Origin: Bacteroidaceae bacterium
GTDB taxonomy: Bacteria; Bacteroidota; Bacteroidia; Bacteroidales; Bacteroidaceae
Reading direction: 5' to 3'
Assembly (NCBI GenBank): GCA_016291905.1
Contig: JAEEZS010000005.1
Location: forward strand, 1 to 64,000
DNA: 64,000 nt
Shown: positions 17,693 to 27,068 of the stretch, piece by piece
Layout of the letters: the number at the start of each line of letters is the position of its first letter
Position numbering within the stretch: position 1 is the stretch's first letter
Notes under the pieces: model-generated
The model's database searches: none
What the model was told of the DNA's origin: nothing
The model's input: only the letters and a program-made list of their open reading frames with translations
Made by a program: the position numbers and the translations under genes

Positions 17693-18229
17693 ATGAAGGA
17701 GATTACAATCAATGACAAAAAGTTTGCGGTATCTATCCCTGAGTCGTACATTCTTGGGGAAGTGAAGAAATTGGCTGAGCGCATCAGTCATGACTTGGAG
17801 GGCAAGAATCCCTTGTTCCTTGGGGTGTTGAACGGCAGCTTTATGTTTGCCGCAGACCTGTTTCGCGACATCACCATTCCGGCTCAAATCTCGTTTGTCA
17901 AGCTTGCCTCGTATGAGGGTATGGCTTCTACGGGCGTAATCAAGGAGGTCATGGGACTCTCGGAAAGCGTAGCGGGACGATGTATCGTCATAGTCGAAGA
18001 CATCATTGATAGCGGGCGGACCATGCAACGCCTTCTGGAGAATCTCGGCACACGTGAGCCGTCAGAAATCCATATCTGCACACTCTTGCTTAAGCCAGAT
18101 AACCTAAAGGTGGACCTCAATGTTGAGTATGTAGCCTTGCAGATTCCCAATGAGTTTATAGTGGGCTATGGCCTTGATTACGACGGCTGGGGGCGCAATA
18201 CGCGCGATATCTACACCGTTGTCGAATGA
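17693..18229 (+). CDS. hpt: Hypoxanthine phosphoribosyltransferase
   Basis: It salvages hypoxanthine/guanine with PRPP to IMP/GMP. The 178 residues match the family. The PRPP motif is IVIVEDIIDSGRTM, and FLGVLNGSFMFAADLFR is the preceding flexible-loop region. ATG 17693 starts at MKEITINDKKF; the frame is open far upstream but that part overlaps the divergent DUF4831 gene. It starts a cluster with adk and obg. Confidence 0.94.
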   Translation: MKEITINDKKFAVSIPESYILGEVKKLAERISHDLEGKNPLFLGVLNGSFMFAADLFRDITIPAQISFVKLASYEGMASTGVIKEVMGLSESVAGRCIVIVEDIIDSGRTMQRLLENLGTREPSEIHICTLLLKPDNLKVDLNVEYVALQIPNEFIVGYGLDYDGWGRNTRDIYTVVE

Positions 18230-18273
18230 GAGAATACGCATTATAAATAAACCGTTAAACAGAAAAGAATAAT

Positions 18274-18852
18274 ATGCTTAACATTGTTTTTTTCGGAGCC
18301 CCAGGCTCAGGCAAGGGTACCTATAGCGCCCGCATTAAAGAGACTTTTCATCTTGAGCACATCTCTACAGGCGATGTCCTGCGTGCCGAAATAAAGAATG
18401 GCACAGAACTGGGCAAAACCGCAAAGAACTATATTGACAACGGGCAGCTTATCCCTGACGAGCTAATGATTGGCATTCTTGCCAATGTCTATGACAATCT
18501 TCCTGCCGATTGCAATGGCGTCATCTTGGACGGCTTCCCCCGTACTATTGCTCAGGCCGAGGCGCTTAAGGAGATGCTTCAGAAACGTGGCGAGAAGCTT
18601 GCCTGCGTGGTTTCGTTGGAAGTGAGCGAGGATATCCTTATGTTCCGTCTGCTACGTCGTGCTACCATCGAGGGGCGTGCTGACGACAACGAAGAAACCA
18701 TTCGCAAACGCTTTGCCGTCTATTACAACCAGACGAAGCCTTTGGCTGACTTTTTCCGCAAAGAAGGACTGCTGAAGGAGTTCACCTACACGGATGAGAT
18801 AGGCCCGGAAGGGATGATAAAGAACATCACGGAGTACATTAAAACGCTGTAA
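18274..18852 (+). CDS. adk: Adenylate kinase
   Basis: It interconverts ATP, AMP and ADP. The P-loop is GAPGSGKGT at residues 8-16, the AMP-binding region [12 protein letters not shown] follows, and [13 protein letters not shown] is intact. The 192 residues correspond to the short form without the zinc-binding LID insertion. Its stop overlaps the ATG of obg by one base (TAATG). Confidence 0.97.
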   Translation: MLNIVFFGAPGSGKGTYSARIKETFHLEHISTGDVLRAEIKNGTELGKTAKNYIDNGQLIPDELMIGILANVYDNLPADCNGVILDGFPRTIAQAEALKEMLQKRGEKLACVVSLEVSEDILMFRLLRRATIEGRADDNEETIRKRFAVYYNQTKPLADFFRKEGLLKEFTYTDEIGPEGMIKNITEYIKTL

Positions 18853-20021
18853 TGCCTGAAACCAACTTTGTTGATTATGTGAAGATCTACTGCCGCTCTG
18901 GAAAGGGAGGCAGAGGCTCCACCCACATGCGCCGTGTGAAGTACAACCCCAATGGGGGGCCTGACGGAGGCAACGGGGGCAGGGGAGGACACGTCATTCT
19001 GCGTGGTAACCGCAATTATTGGACGTTGCTCCACCTTCGCTACGAGCGCCATGTCTTTGCTGGCAATGGAGGCAACGGCTCACGTAATAAATCATCGGGA
19101 GCCGATGGTGAAGACAAGGTTATCGAGGTGCCCTGCGGTACGGTGGCCTACAATGCCGAAACGGGCGAATACCTTTGCGATATTACGGAACACGGGCAGG
19201 AGGTAATCTTGCTGCGAGGGGGACGAGGCGGATTGGGCAACTTCAATTTCTGTACACCCACACGTCAGGCACCTCGCTTTGCGCAGCCTGGAGAGCCCAT
19301 GCAGGAGCTTGTGGTTATTTTGGAGCTTAAGCTTTTGGCTGATGTGGGTTTGGTAGGCTTTCCTAATGCGGGTAAATCGACGTTGCTGGCAGCAACCAGC
19401 GCAGCTAAGCCCAAGATAGCCAACTATCCTTTCACTACATTGGAGCCGAATCTCGGCATTGTCAGCTATCGCGATGGCAAGTCGTTTGTCATGGCTGACA
19501 TTCCTGGTATCATCGAGGGGGCCTCGGAAGGACGTGGCCTCGGCTTGCGCTTCTTGCGCCATATTGAGCGCAACAGCGTGCTTCTCTTCATGATTCCAGG
19601 TGATACGGACGACATCCGTCATGAATACGACGTGTTGTTGGGAGAGCTGGCGAATTTCAATCCTGAGATGTTGGACAAACAACGCGTGCTGGCTATCACC
19701 AAAAGCGACTTACTTGACGAAGAACTTATGGCCATGCTGGAAGACGAAGGATTGCCTCCTGATATTCCTCACGTCTTTATCTCGGCTGTCACGGGCTTGG
19801 GCATCACGGTGTTGAAGGATATTCTTTGGCAGGCACTCAATGCCTCATCGCTCCTGACGGACCATAGTCGAACGGAACTGATACATCGTTCTAAGACGGA
19901 GCAAGAACTGGAAGAAATCAATGCTGTTGAAGACCTCTCCATTCCCTCACTTCCTGACGACGAGGAAGACTTTGAGGATATTGAAGAACTCGAGGATTTC
20001 GAATATGAATTTGATGAATAG
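18852..20021 (+). CDS. obg: GTPase Obg
   Basis: An essential ribosome-assembly GTPase. The Gly-rich Obg fold covers residues 1-160 ([17 protein letters not shown]). The G domain follows, with GFPNAGKST at 169-177, the DIPG switch and TKSD as G4. The tail after about residue 355 is very acidic ([16 protein letters not shown]). Length 389 is normal. It directly follows adk, a common Bacteroidetes order. Confidence 0.97.
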   Translation: MPETNFVDYVKIYCRSGKGGRGSTHMRRVKYNPNGGPDGGNGGRGGHVILRGNRNYWTLLHLRYERHVFAGNGGNGSRNKSSGADGEDKVIEVPCGTVAYNAETGEYLCDITEHGQEVILLRGGRGGLGNFNFCTPTRQAPRFAQPGEPMQELVVILELKLLADVGLVGFPNAGKSTLLAATSAAKPKIANYPFTTLEPNLGIVSYRDGKSFVMADIPGIIEGASEGRGLGLRFLRHIERNSVLLFMIPGDTDDIRHEYDVLLGELANFNPEMLDKQRVLAITKSDLLDEELMAMLEDEGLPPDIPHVFISAVTGLGITVLKDILWQALNASSLLTDHSRTELIHRSKTEQELEEINAVEDLSIPSLPDDEEDFEDIEELEDFEYEFDE

Positions 20022-20045
20022 TGTTTTATAATCAGCTGTTCCACT

Positions 20046-20246
20046 ATGAACGACATAGAGAAAATCCTTGAACATGGTATTAGTTTCTCCGGCTCGTCCA
20101 CACCAAGGGACGACAAGGAGAAAAAGGTAAAGACGAAGGCTAAGAAGAAAGCCTATATCACAGGACAGCATTTTAGCGAAGCTGCTAAGAAAAAAGCCGA
20201 TATTCGCCGTCGTCGTGCCAACCGTTCCTCGCAGAGGAAGGGATGA
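20046..20246 (+). CDS. Small basic protein of unknown function
   Basis: The 66 residues are rich in Lys/Arg, especially the centre (KEKKVKTKAKKKAY) and the end (KKKADIRRRRANRSSQRKG). It lies 24 bp after obg on the same strand, 52 bp before the fRMsr gene. Charge and context would suit a nucleic-acid- or ribosome-associated protein, but I do not recognise a family. It may also be a non-conserved frame. Confidence 0.5.
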   Translation: MNDIEKILEHGISFSGSSTPRDDKEKKVKTKAKKKAYITGQHFSEAAKKKADIRRRRANRSSQRKG

Positions 20247-20298
20247 ATCGTTAGCGAAACAATCATTCTATAAAAGAATTAGAAATCGTAAAAGCATC

Positions 20299-20757
20299 AT
20301 GGTTTCTACCGAAAAAACTGCCCTTTATGTCCAGCTTGTGGAGCAGGCACGTGCGCTTGTGGAAAACGAGCCTGACGAGATTGCCAACATGGCCAACGTG
20401 GCAGCCCTTATCCACGACACGTTCCATTTTTGGTGGACAGGGTTCTATCGTCTGATTGATGACGACCTTGTCCTTGGCCCCTTCCAAGGACCTATTGCTT
20501 GTACACGCATCAAGCGGGGCAGGGGAGTGTGTGGTGCCGCAAGGGAACAACGCGAGACCGTCGTCGTGCCCGATGTGGAACAGTTCCCAGGCCATATTGC
20601 TTGTAGCTCTGCCTCGCGAAGTGAGATTGTCGTTCCTGTCTTCGACTCTGAGGGCAACGTTACAGCTGTGCTTGATATCGACAGCGAGCGCCTAGCAATG
20701 TTCGACGACATTGACGCTTGTTTCCTCGAACAGGTTGCTGCGCTCTTTCGTAAATAA
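20299..20757 (+). CDS. msrC: Free methionine-(R)-sulfoxide reductase (GAF domain)
   Basis: It reduces free methionine-R-sulfoxide in the cytoplasm. The 152-residue protein is a single GAF domain with the family signatures WWTGFYRL, LVLGPFQGPIACTRI, GRGVCGAA and HIACSSASRSEIVVP. These carry the three cysteines expected of the family's redox centre. The end DIDSERLAMFDDID is also typical. ATG 20299 begins at MVSTEKT; an upstream extension would overlap the previous gene. Confidence 0.9.
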   Translation: MVSTEKTALYVQLVEQARALVENEPDEIANMANVAALIHDTFHFWWTGFYRLIDDDLVLGPFQGPIACTRIKRGRGVCGAAREQRETVVVPDVEQFPGHIACSSASRSEIVVPVFDSEGNVTAVLDIDSERLAMFDDIDACFLEQVAALFRK

Positions 20758-20799
20758 AAAAGGTAATATAATAAGGTATAACATTTAAGGTAAAAAACA

Positions 20800-23700
20800 A
20801 TGAGAAAATCCATTCTTCTTGCAACCTTCGTCGCCTTGTCCCTCCTCTCGGCTCATGCCGACCAGACAGCCGACAAGGTATCGTACGTCAATCCAATGAT
20901 TGGTACGGAAGGTATGGGGCACACCTTCCCAGGTGCCTGCGCTCCCTTCGGCATCGTGCAACTTAGTCCTGACACCGACACCATTCCCCACAACGTGGGT
21001 GGGCGTTATCAGGGCAAAGTCTATGAGTATTGTGCGGGCTACCAGCATACCGACAACACCATTGTCGGCTTCAGTCACACTCACCTAAGTGGTACGGGCC
21101 ATTCCGACTTGGGTGACATTCTTATTATGCCTCAGACGGGTTCGCTACAGCTCAATCCTGGCACCAGCGACAACCCTGACGGCGGCTATCGTCAGCGTTT
21201 CTCGCACGATACGGAACAGGCTTCGCCTGGCTACTACGAAGTGATGCTTGCCGACAACGGCGTGAAGGCACAGCTCACAGCCACTCAGCGTGTGGGTATT
21301 CATAAGTATACCTTCCCCGAGGGCTCAGAGCAACGCATCATCCTCGATCTTCTCCACGGCATCTATAACTACGACGGCAAAGTGCTCTGGTCCACACTAC
21401 GGGTAGAAAATGATACCCTCCTAACGGGTTATCGCATTACCGATGGATGGGCACGTTCCAACTACACCTATTTCGCTATCTCTTTCTCCAAACCCATCCG
21501 CAGCTACGGCTATCGGGATAGGAAACGCGAGGCATATAGCGGCTTCTGGGGTAAGTTCGACCGATATCACAATTTCCCCGATATTGCAGGACGTAGCGTC
21601 GTGGCTTATTTCAACTTTGATGAGAAATCGGCTGCCGATCCTCGCAGGATGCGTCGTCGTAATAATACCGAACAGGAATCTCCTGAGCTCGTTGTTAAGG
21701 TGGCCCTCTCTGCTGTCTCCACCGAGGGTGCCTTGAAGAACCTCCAAGCTGAAGCCTCAGGCAAGACGTTTGATGCTATTTGTCAGGAGACACGCGATGC
21801 ATGGAACAAGGAGCTTTCCGTCATTGATTGCACAGGCACCAACGACCAGAAAGCCATGCTTTACACCTCGCTCTATCACACGATGATCAACCCCTCCATC
21901 TACATGGATGTGGATCGTCAATATCGCGGAGTGGATGGCAACATTCATACAGCAGAAGGTTTCAACAACTACACCGTATTCTCCATCTGGGACACCTATC
22001 GTGCTGAGCATCCGCTGCTGGGCCTGCTGAAGCCCTCGCGCAACACCGACATGGTGAAGTCTATGATACGTCACCAGCAGCAGAACATCGTAGGCATGCT
22101 GCCCGTCTGGAGCCTGATGGGCAACGAAGGCTGGTGCATGACGGGCTACCACGCCGTCACCGTGCTGGCAGATGCCATCGTGAAGGGTGCCGACATCGAC
22201 CGTAACGAGGCGCTACGAGCCATGACGCAGACGGCTAACAACCGCTACTTCCCCAGCGTGCGCGACTACACGCGGCTCGGCTATGCCCCATACGATACTG
22301 ATGGTACGGCAGCCTCTAACACGCTTGAATACAGCTTCGACGACTGGGCCATCTATGCTGCAGCACGTGCTATGAAAAACGATCGAGTAGCCTCGACATT
22401 CCTTCCTCGTGCCCTTAACTACCGCAATACCTTCGACACATCCATCGGCTTTGCTTCGCCCCGCTATCGCAACGGTGAGTTCAAGAAAGACCTCGACCCC
22501 TATCAGACCTACGGCGAAGGATTCATCGAAGGCAATTCCTGGAACTTCTCCTTCCATGTCCCCCACGATGTCGTTGGACTGATGCGTTGTATGGGTGGTG
22601 AGGAAGCCTTCTGTGAGAAACTCAACGGGCTCTTTGCTATGGACCTGCCTGAGAAATACTACGCAGATAACGAGGACATCACCTCTGAGTGCCTCGTAGG
22701 CGGCTATGTACATGGTAACGAGCCTTCGCACCACGTGCCCTACCTCTTCGCCTGGACCTCCATGCCTTGGAAGACGCAGGAGTGGCTGCGTACCATCATG
22801 AACAAGATGTATCGCAACGACATTCGCGGCTTGGGTGGTAACGATGACTGCGGGCAGATGTCGGCCTGGTACATCTTCTCGGCAATGGGCTTCTATCCTG
22901 TAGCCCCAGGCACGGACCAGTATGTCCTTGGTGCTCCCTATCTGCCCTATATGAAGGTGACGCTCGAGAATGGCAACGTCGTGGAGATCAAGGCTCCGAA
23001 AGTGAGCGATAAGAATCGTTACGTCCGTGCCGTGCGCATCAACGGACAGCCCTATACAAAGCTTTACGTCACCCACAGCCAGCTCACCGAGGGCTGCGTC
23101 ATAGAGTTTGACATGGCTTCAAAGCCCAACAAGAAACGTGGCCTTGACGCCTCCGACAAGCCCTACTCGCTTACGCCTGCTGCCCCTCAAGGAAACACCT
23201 CGAACTCTATCGCAAGCCGTATTTCGAAGGACCTGACGCCCGAGGATAAGGAGTGGAACAAGCACCTCCTTGACATCCGCTTCATCGACCAGAACCCTGA
23301 GACGGAGGGCTCAAAGATTTACAACACACTTATCCCTGACCCAGACCCCTACATCCGTAGCGTGGCTCGCGAGGTGATGCGCTGCCTCTACTACAAGCCC
23401 ACCGACAGCATCCCCATGTTGCGCCGTCTTGATTATATCATCCGTTCCGACCGAGGCATCTCAGCCAAAGGAGGCGGAGGCGGTTACGTCAACATCTTCT
23501 ACAGCACCGACCATGTGGCGCGCTCATTTGCTGGAGGCGATACGGCACGTGTCGATTTTGAAACCCGTGGCGTGCTGCTCCACGAGCTCACCCACGCCTT
23601 CCAGCTCGAGCCGCAGGGCATTGGCCCCTATGGAGGCCCCAACAAGGCTGTGTGGGAGATTATCGAAGGCACAGCAGATGCCGTGCGTGTGGCCTGTGGA

Positions 23701-23949
23701 GGCTTCCACGGCGAGGTGGACCGCCCCAAGGGAGGCAGCTATCACGACGGCTATCGCTACATCGGCTACTTCTTCAACTGGGTGCGCGAGACGAAAGAGC
23801 CCGATTTCATTCGCAAGATGAATCACTCGTGCCTCACCGTCGTGCCTTGGAGCTGGGACGGCGCCCTCGAGTATGCCCTCGGCCCTGGCTATACCATCGA
23901 TGCCCTTTGGCATGAATATCAGGTTGCCATTGGCGACATCAAGGAATAA
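20800..23949 (+). CDS. GH92 alpha-mannosidase fused to a basic-secretory-protein peptidase domain
   Basis: A signal peptide (ILLATFVALSLLSAHA) precedes a full GH92 region (residues about 25-770). Its marks are YVNPMIGTEGMGHTFPGACA, EGNSWNFSFHVPHDV with the likely acid Glu, and GGNDDCGQMSAWYIFSAMGF with the calcium/base region. GH92 enzymes are calcium-dependent exo-alpha-mannosidases acting on N-glycans or mannan. Residues about 800-1049 form a second domain of the basic secretory protein (BSP) peptidase family, with zinc motif HELTH at 928-932 and EIIEGTADAVR. Single GH92 proteins are about 750 residues, so the fusion is real unless the window hides an error. The stop lies in a 21-bp repeat. 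Confidence 0.92.
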   Translation: MRKSILLATFVALSLLSAHADQTADKVSYVNPMIGTEGMGHTFPGACAPFGIVQLSPDTDTIPHNVGGRYQGKVYEYCAGYQHTDNTIVGFSHTHLSGTGHSDLGDILIMPQTGSLQLNPGTSDNPDGGYRQRFSHDTEQASPGYYEVMLADNGVKAQLTATQRVGIHKYTFPEGSEQRIILDLLHGIYNYDGKVLWSTLRVENDTLLTGYRITDGWARSNYTYFAISFSKPIRSYGYRDRKREAYSGFWGKFDRYHNFPDIAGRSVVAYFNFDEKSAADPRRMRRRNNTEQESPELVVKVALSAVSTEGALKNLQAEASGKTFDAICQETRDAWNKELSVIDCTGTNDQKAMLYTSLYHTMINPSIYMDVDRQYRGVDGNIHTAEGFNNYTVFSIWDTYRAEHPLLGLLKPSRNTDMVKSMIRHQQQNIVGMLPVWSLMGNEGWCMTGYHAVTVLADAIVKGADIDRNEALRAMTQTANNRYFPSVRDYTRLGYAPYDTDGTAASNTLEYSFDDWAIYAAARAMKNDRVASTFLPRALNYRNTFDTSIGFASPRYRNGEFKKDLDPYQTYGEGFIEGNSWNFSFHVPHDVVGLMRCMGGEEAFCEKLNGLFAMDLPEKYYADNEDITSECLVGGYVHGNEPSHHVPYLFAWTSMPWKTQEWLRTIMNKMYRNDIRGLGGNDDCGQMSAWYIFSAMGFYPVAPGTDQYVLGAPYLPYMKVTLENGNVVEIKAPKVSDKNRYVRAVRINGQPYTKLYVTHSQLTEGCVIEFDMASKPNKKRGLDASDKPYSLTPAAPQGNTSNSIASRISKDLTPEDKEWNKHLLDIRFIDQNPETEGSKIYNTLIPDPDPYIRSVAREVMRCLYYKPTDSIPMLRRLDYIIRSDRGISAKGGGGGYVNIFYSTDHVARSFAGGDTARVDFETRGVLLHELTHAFQLEPQGIGPYGGPNKAVWEIIEGTADAVRVACGGFHGEVDRPKGGSYHDGYRYIGYFFNWVRETKEPDFIRKMNHSCLTVVPWSWDGALEYALGPGYTIDALWHEYQVAIGDIKE

Positions 23950-24033
23950 ATCCATAGCCCAAGGGAATAAATCCATAGCCCAAGGGAATAAAATCGTAGC
24001 CCAAGGGAATAATTTCTCAGCCCAAGGGAATAA
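23943..24033. repeat. 21-bp tandem array (GGAATAA...AGCCCAAG)
   Basis: Four units start at 23943, 23964, 23985 and 24006, with a partial fifth at 24027. The first supplies the stop codon of the GH92 fusion gene. The same unit type (GGAATAAATCC, CAGCCCA) occurs at 40118-40190 and, inverted, at 60984-61030. One frame is open and would read heptads such as AQGNKSI and AQGNKIV. Confidence 0.8.
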
Positions 24034-24070
24034 AAAATTAGCGTTTAGGAATAATCAAACAGATATAATT

Positions 24071-24664
24071 ATGAAAAAGACATTTTGTTTTTCAATGGTG
24101 TTGGTGCTGCTTTGCGCCTGTCAGCCGAAAGGCGAGCAACTTTTTAACGGTAAGAACCTCGACGGTTGGGAGCTCATCGGCGATGCCAGCTGTACGGTAG
24201 CCCCCAATGGCATCCTCGTTACTGAAGGGGGTACGGTGCCCAACAGCTACCTTTGCACCACGCGCGAGTTTAAGGACTTTGAACTCTCCTTTGAGTTCCT
24301 TCAGGAGAAGGACGGTAATACGGGCGTCTTCTTCCGCGGATACATTGACGAGAAGGGAGGTCTGCATGGTGGCGAAGTGGAGATGGGGCCTCACGGCTGG
24401 AACAACGGGGGCATTTTTAGTGCCGTCAATTTCCAGAAGGTGATGGTTGTCAGCGACGAACAGGACAAGGTGTTACGCACGGGCGAGTGGAACTCCATGC
24501 GTGCCGTTATCCAGGGCAGCCACATCCAGACGTGGCTCAATGGCGTCCCTATGGCCGACATCGTCGACGAACCCCTCGGCAAGCTCTCCGGACGGCTGAT
24601 GCTTCAGGTGGGCGCTGCGCCCACGCGCGTTCTCTGGCGCAATCTTATAGTTAAAGAGCTGTAA
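24071..24664 (+). CDS. DUF1080 (3-keto-disaccharide hydrolase-type) lipoprotein
   Basis: The lipoprotein signal is MKKTFCFSMVLVLLCACQPK. The mature 175 residues are a concanavalin-like DUF1080 domain: LFNGKNLDGWELIGD, SYLCTTREFKDFELSFEF, GNTGVFFRGY and the final RVLWRNLIVKEL. Family members bind or cleave glycans, and some are 3-keto-glucoside hydrolases. It lies inside the mannosidase/hexosaminidase cluster. ATG 24071 follows the 21-bp array; longer starts would read through the repeat. Confidence 0.85.
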   Translation: MKKTFCFSMVLVLLCACQPKGEQLFNGKNLDGWELIGDASCTVAPNGILVTEGGTVPNSYLCTTREFKDFELSFEFLQEKDGNTGVFFRGYIDEKGGLHGGEVEMGPHGWNNGGIFSAVNFQKVMVVSDEQDKVLRTGEWNSMRAVIQGSHIQTWLNGVPMADIVDEPLGKLSGRLMLQVGAAPTRVLWRNLIVKEL

Positions 24665-24698
24665 CACCTTTCTGACGAGAATAAAAAAGATATTCAAA

Positions 24699-27044
24699 AT
24701 GATGAGAAGAACCCTTTCCCTTATCCTGGCTGTCGGCTCCGTATTGGCATGCGGGAGTTGTACGTCGCGTGTAACGATGTCTGCTGACGACCCTGTGCAA
24801 TATGTAGAGCCACGCATCGGTACGGCTCATTGTCGCTATTTCCATTTCGCTCCTGGGGCGCTACCCTTCGGCATGGCCAAGCCAGGCCCTTCGACGAACG
24901 GGCACCTGGGCAACAAGGACGGTTGGGAGGCTACGGGCTACGACTATCGCGACACCTCCATCGAAGGCTTCCCCTGTGTGCATGAGTTTCAGGTGGGAGG
25001 CATCACGCTGATGCCGACGACGGGGACGCTGATTACCATGCCTGGACGTCCGACGGACAAGGAGCGGCGAGGGTATCGCTCCAGCTTCAGCCACGACAAC
25101 GAAGTGGCTACGGCGGGCTACTATTCCGTATTGCTTCAGGATTACGGCATCCGTGCCGAGATGACAGCCACTACGCGCGTGGCCTACCAGCGCTTTACCT
25201 ATCCAGCATCGCAGGAAAGCCATCTGCTGTTCAACATCGGCAGCCGCATGGGTGAGAGCGGAGCCGTCAAGGATGCCGAGGTGAGGCTGAACGACGACGG
25301 TACCATCGAGGGCTATGTGGTGACATTGCCTGAATATGTGAAGAAGTATCAGCCTGGAGCCGAAGTGCCCATCTACTTCTCAGCCGTTGTCGACAAGAAA
25401 CCTGCGGCATGGGGTATCTTCATGGGCCGAAACCGCACACCCGACGTGCGCGAGGCAAAGGGCGTGGGCGCTGGACTCTACCTGACGTTCCCCACGAAGG
25501 AAGGGGAGAAGGTGACAGCCAAAGTGGGTATCAGCTACACCTCTGTTGAGAACGCGCGCCATAATCGTGAGACAGAGGCGAAGCGGAAGAGTTTTGACCA
25601 GGTGCGTCAGCAGGCACACGATAGCTGGCAGGAGCACCTCAGCCGCATTGCCGTGGAGACGGACAAGCGTGAGGATAAAGTGAAATTCTACTCAGGTCTC
25701 TACCACGCTATCCTCGGACGAGGCATCTGTAGTGACGTCAGCGGCGACTATCCCAAGCACGATGGCACAATCGGACATGTGCCCATGAAGGACGGAAAAC
25801 CTGCATACAACATGTACAACACCGATGCCATGTGGGGCGGACAGTGGAACCTGACACAGGTGTGGGCGCTGGCCTATCCTGAGCATCTGAGCGACTTTAT
25901 CTCGTCACACCTCCAGGTCTATAAAGACTCTGGCTGGTTGGGTGACGGCCTGGCTAACTCGCGCTACGTGAGCGGTGTTGGCACTAATCAGCTCTCGCTG
26001 ATGATTGCTGCCGCCTATGCTTGTGGCATTCGTGATTTTGATGTGGAGCTGGCTTACGAAGCGTGTCGGAAAAACGAGCTGGAGGGCGCAAACCGTCCTT
26101 TGGGTGCTGGCAAGAGCGACACGGACCAGTTTGTGGAATACGGCTATGTGCCCCATGCCGAAGCCGGTTCAGGTCCTGACGAGACCTTTATGTTCTCTGC
26201 GTCCCACACGCTCGAGTACTCCTTCTCTGCTTGGGCTACGGCGCAGCTGGCACAGCAACTTGGCCATTCCGAGGACGCCCGTCAGCTGATGAGCCTTTCG
26301 AAGGGTTGGGAACGTATTTACGACAGCTCTACGGGCTTTGTGCGTCCTCGCCTTAAGGACGGACGATGGATTGAGAACTTCGACCCCATGCAGGTGTGGC
26401 GCGGCTTTCAGGAGGGTAACGCTTGGCAGTATACTTTCTACGTTCCCCATGATGTCAAGGCGCTGGTCGAGAAGGTGGGGACTGAGACGTTTAACGCCCG
26501 TCTCGACAGCATTTTTACCCTCTCGCAGCCTAAGATTTTCAGCGGAGGCACAGAGATTGGCGCTTTTGCTGGCCTGCGTACGCTCTACAACCAGGGCAAC
26601 CAGCCTTGCCTGCATATCTCATGGCTCTTCAATGAAGCCGGACAACCCTCTCTGACGCAGAAATGGGTGCGCGCCATCCTCAACGAGTTCTACGGCACCG
26701 ATGGCATCCACGGCTACGGCTACGGGCAGGACGAGGACCAGGGACAGCTGGGGGCGTGGTATGTCATCTCATCAATCGGCCTTTTCGACGTGGCTGGCCT
26801 TACGGCAGCACAGCCCTCGTTCGGCTTGGGCAGCCCGCTCTTCGACCGTGTAACGATACGCCTGAACAACGACTATTATACGGGCAAGGAGTTCGTCATC
26901 GAGACGACGAACAACACCCCTGATGACATCTACGTTGAGGAATATACCCTGAACGGTCAATCGCTCGAGGGCACCCGTATCCCCTTCGCTGATGTCGTCA
27001 AGGGTGGCAAGTTGGAAGTGAAGCTTTCGAACGCAGCACAGTAA
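24699..27044 (+). CDS. GH92 alpha-mannosidase
   Basis: 781 residues, the usual single-enzyme length, with a lipoprotein-type signal (GSVLACGSCTS). GH92 marks are YVEPRIGTAHCRYFHFAPGA, EGNAWQYTFYVPHDVKAL and GYGQDEDQGQLGAWYVISS. The catalytic region differs from the first GH92 (QDEDQGQ against NDDCGQM), so linkage preference probably differs. Starts at ATG 24699 or 24702. It is 34 bp after the DUF1080 gene and 24 bp before GH20, consistent with an operon. Confidence 0.93.
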   Translation: MMRRTLSLILAVGSVLACGSCTSRVTMSADDPVQYVEPRIGTAHCRYFHFAPGALPFGMAKPGPSTNGHLGNKDGWEATGYDYRDTSIEGFPCVHEFQVGGITLMPTTGTLITMPGRPTDKERRGYRSSFSHDNEVATAGYYSVLLQDYGIRAEMTATTRVAYQRFTYPASQESHLLFNIGSRMGESGAVKDAEVRLNDDGTIEGYVVTLPEYVKKYQPGAEVPIYFSAVVDKKPAAWGIFMGRNRTPDVREAKGVGAGLYLTFPTKEGEKVTAKVGISYTSVENARHNRETEAKRKSFDQVRQQAHDSWQEHLSRIAVETDKREDKVKFYSGLYHAILGRGICSDVSGDYPKHDGTIGHVPMKDGKPAYNMYNTDAMWGGQWNLTQVWALAYPEHLSDFISSHLQVYKDSGWLGDGLANSRYVSGVGTNQLSLMIAAAYACGIRDFDVELAYEACRKNELEGANRPLGAGKSDTDQFVEYGYVPHAEAGSGPDETFMFSASHTLEYSFSAWATAQLAQQLGHSEDARQLMSLSKGWERIYDSSTGFVRPRLKDGRWIENFDPMQVWRGFQEGNAWQYTFYVPHDVKALVEKVGTETFNARLDSIFTLSQPKIFSGGTEIGAFAGLRTLYNQGNQPCLHISWLFNEAGQPSLTQKWVRAILNEFYGTDGIHGYGYGQDEDQGQLGAWYVISSIGLFDVAGLTAAQPSFGLGSPLFDRVTIRLNNDYYTGKEFVIETTNNTPDDIYVEEYTLNGQSLEGTRIPFADVVKGGKLEVKLSNAAQ

Positions 27045-27068
27045 AAAAGGTACGACACAACGGGTTGC

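Noticed and set aside
23943..24033. Possible CRISPR array
   Set aside because: Units are contiguous 21-bp repeats without unique spacers, and no cas genes are near.
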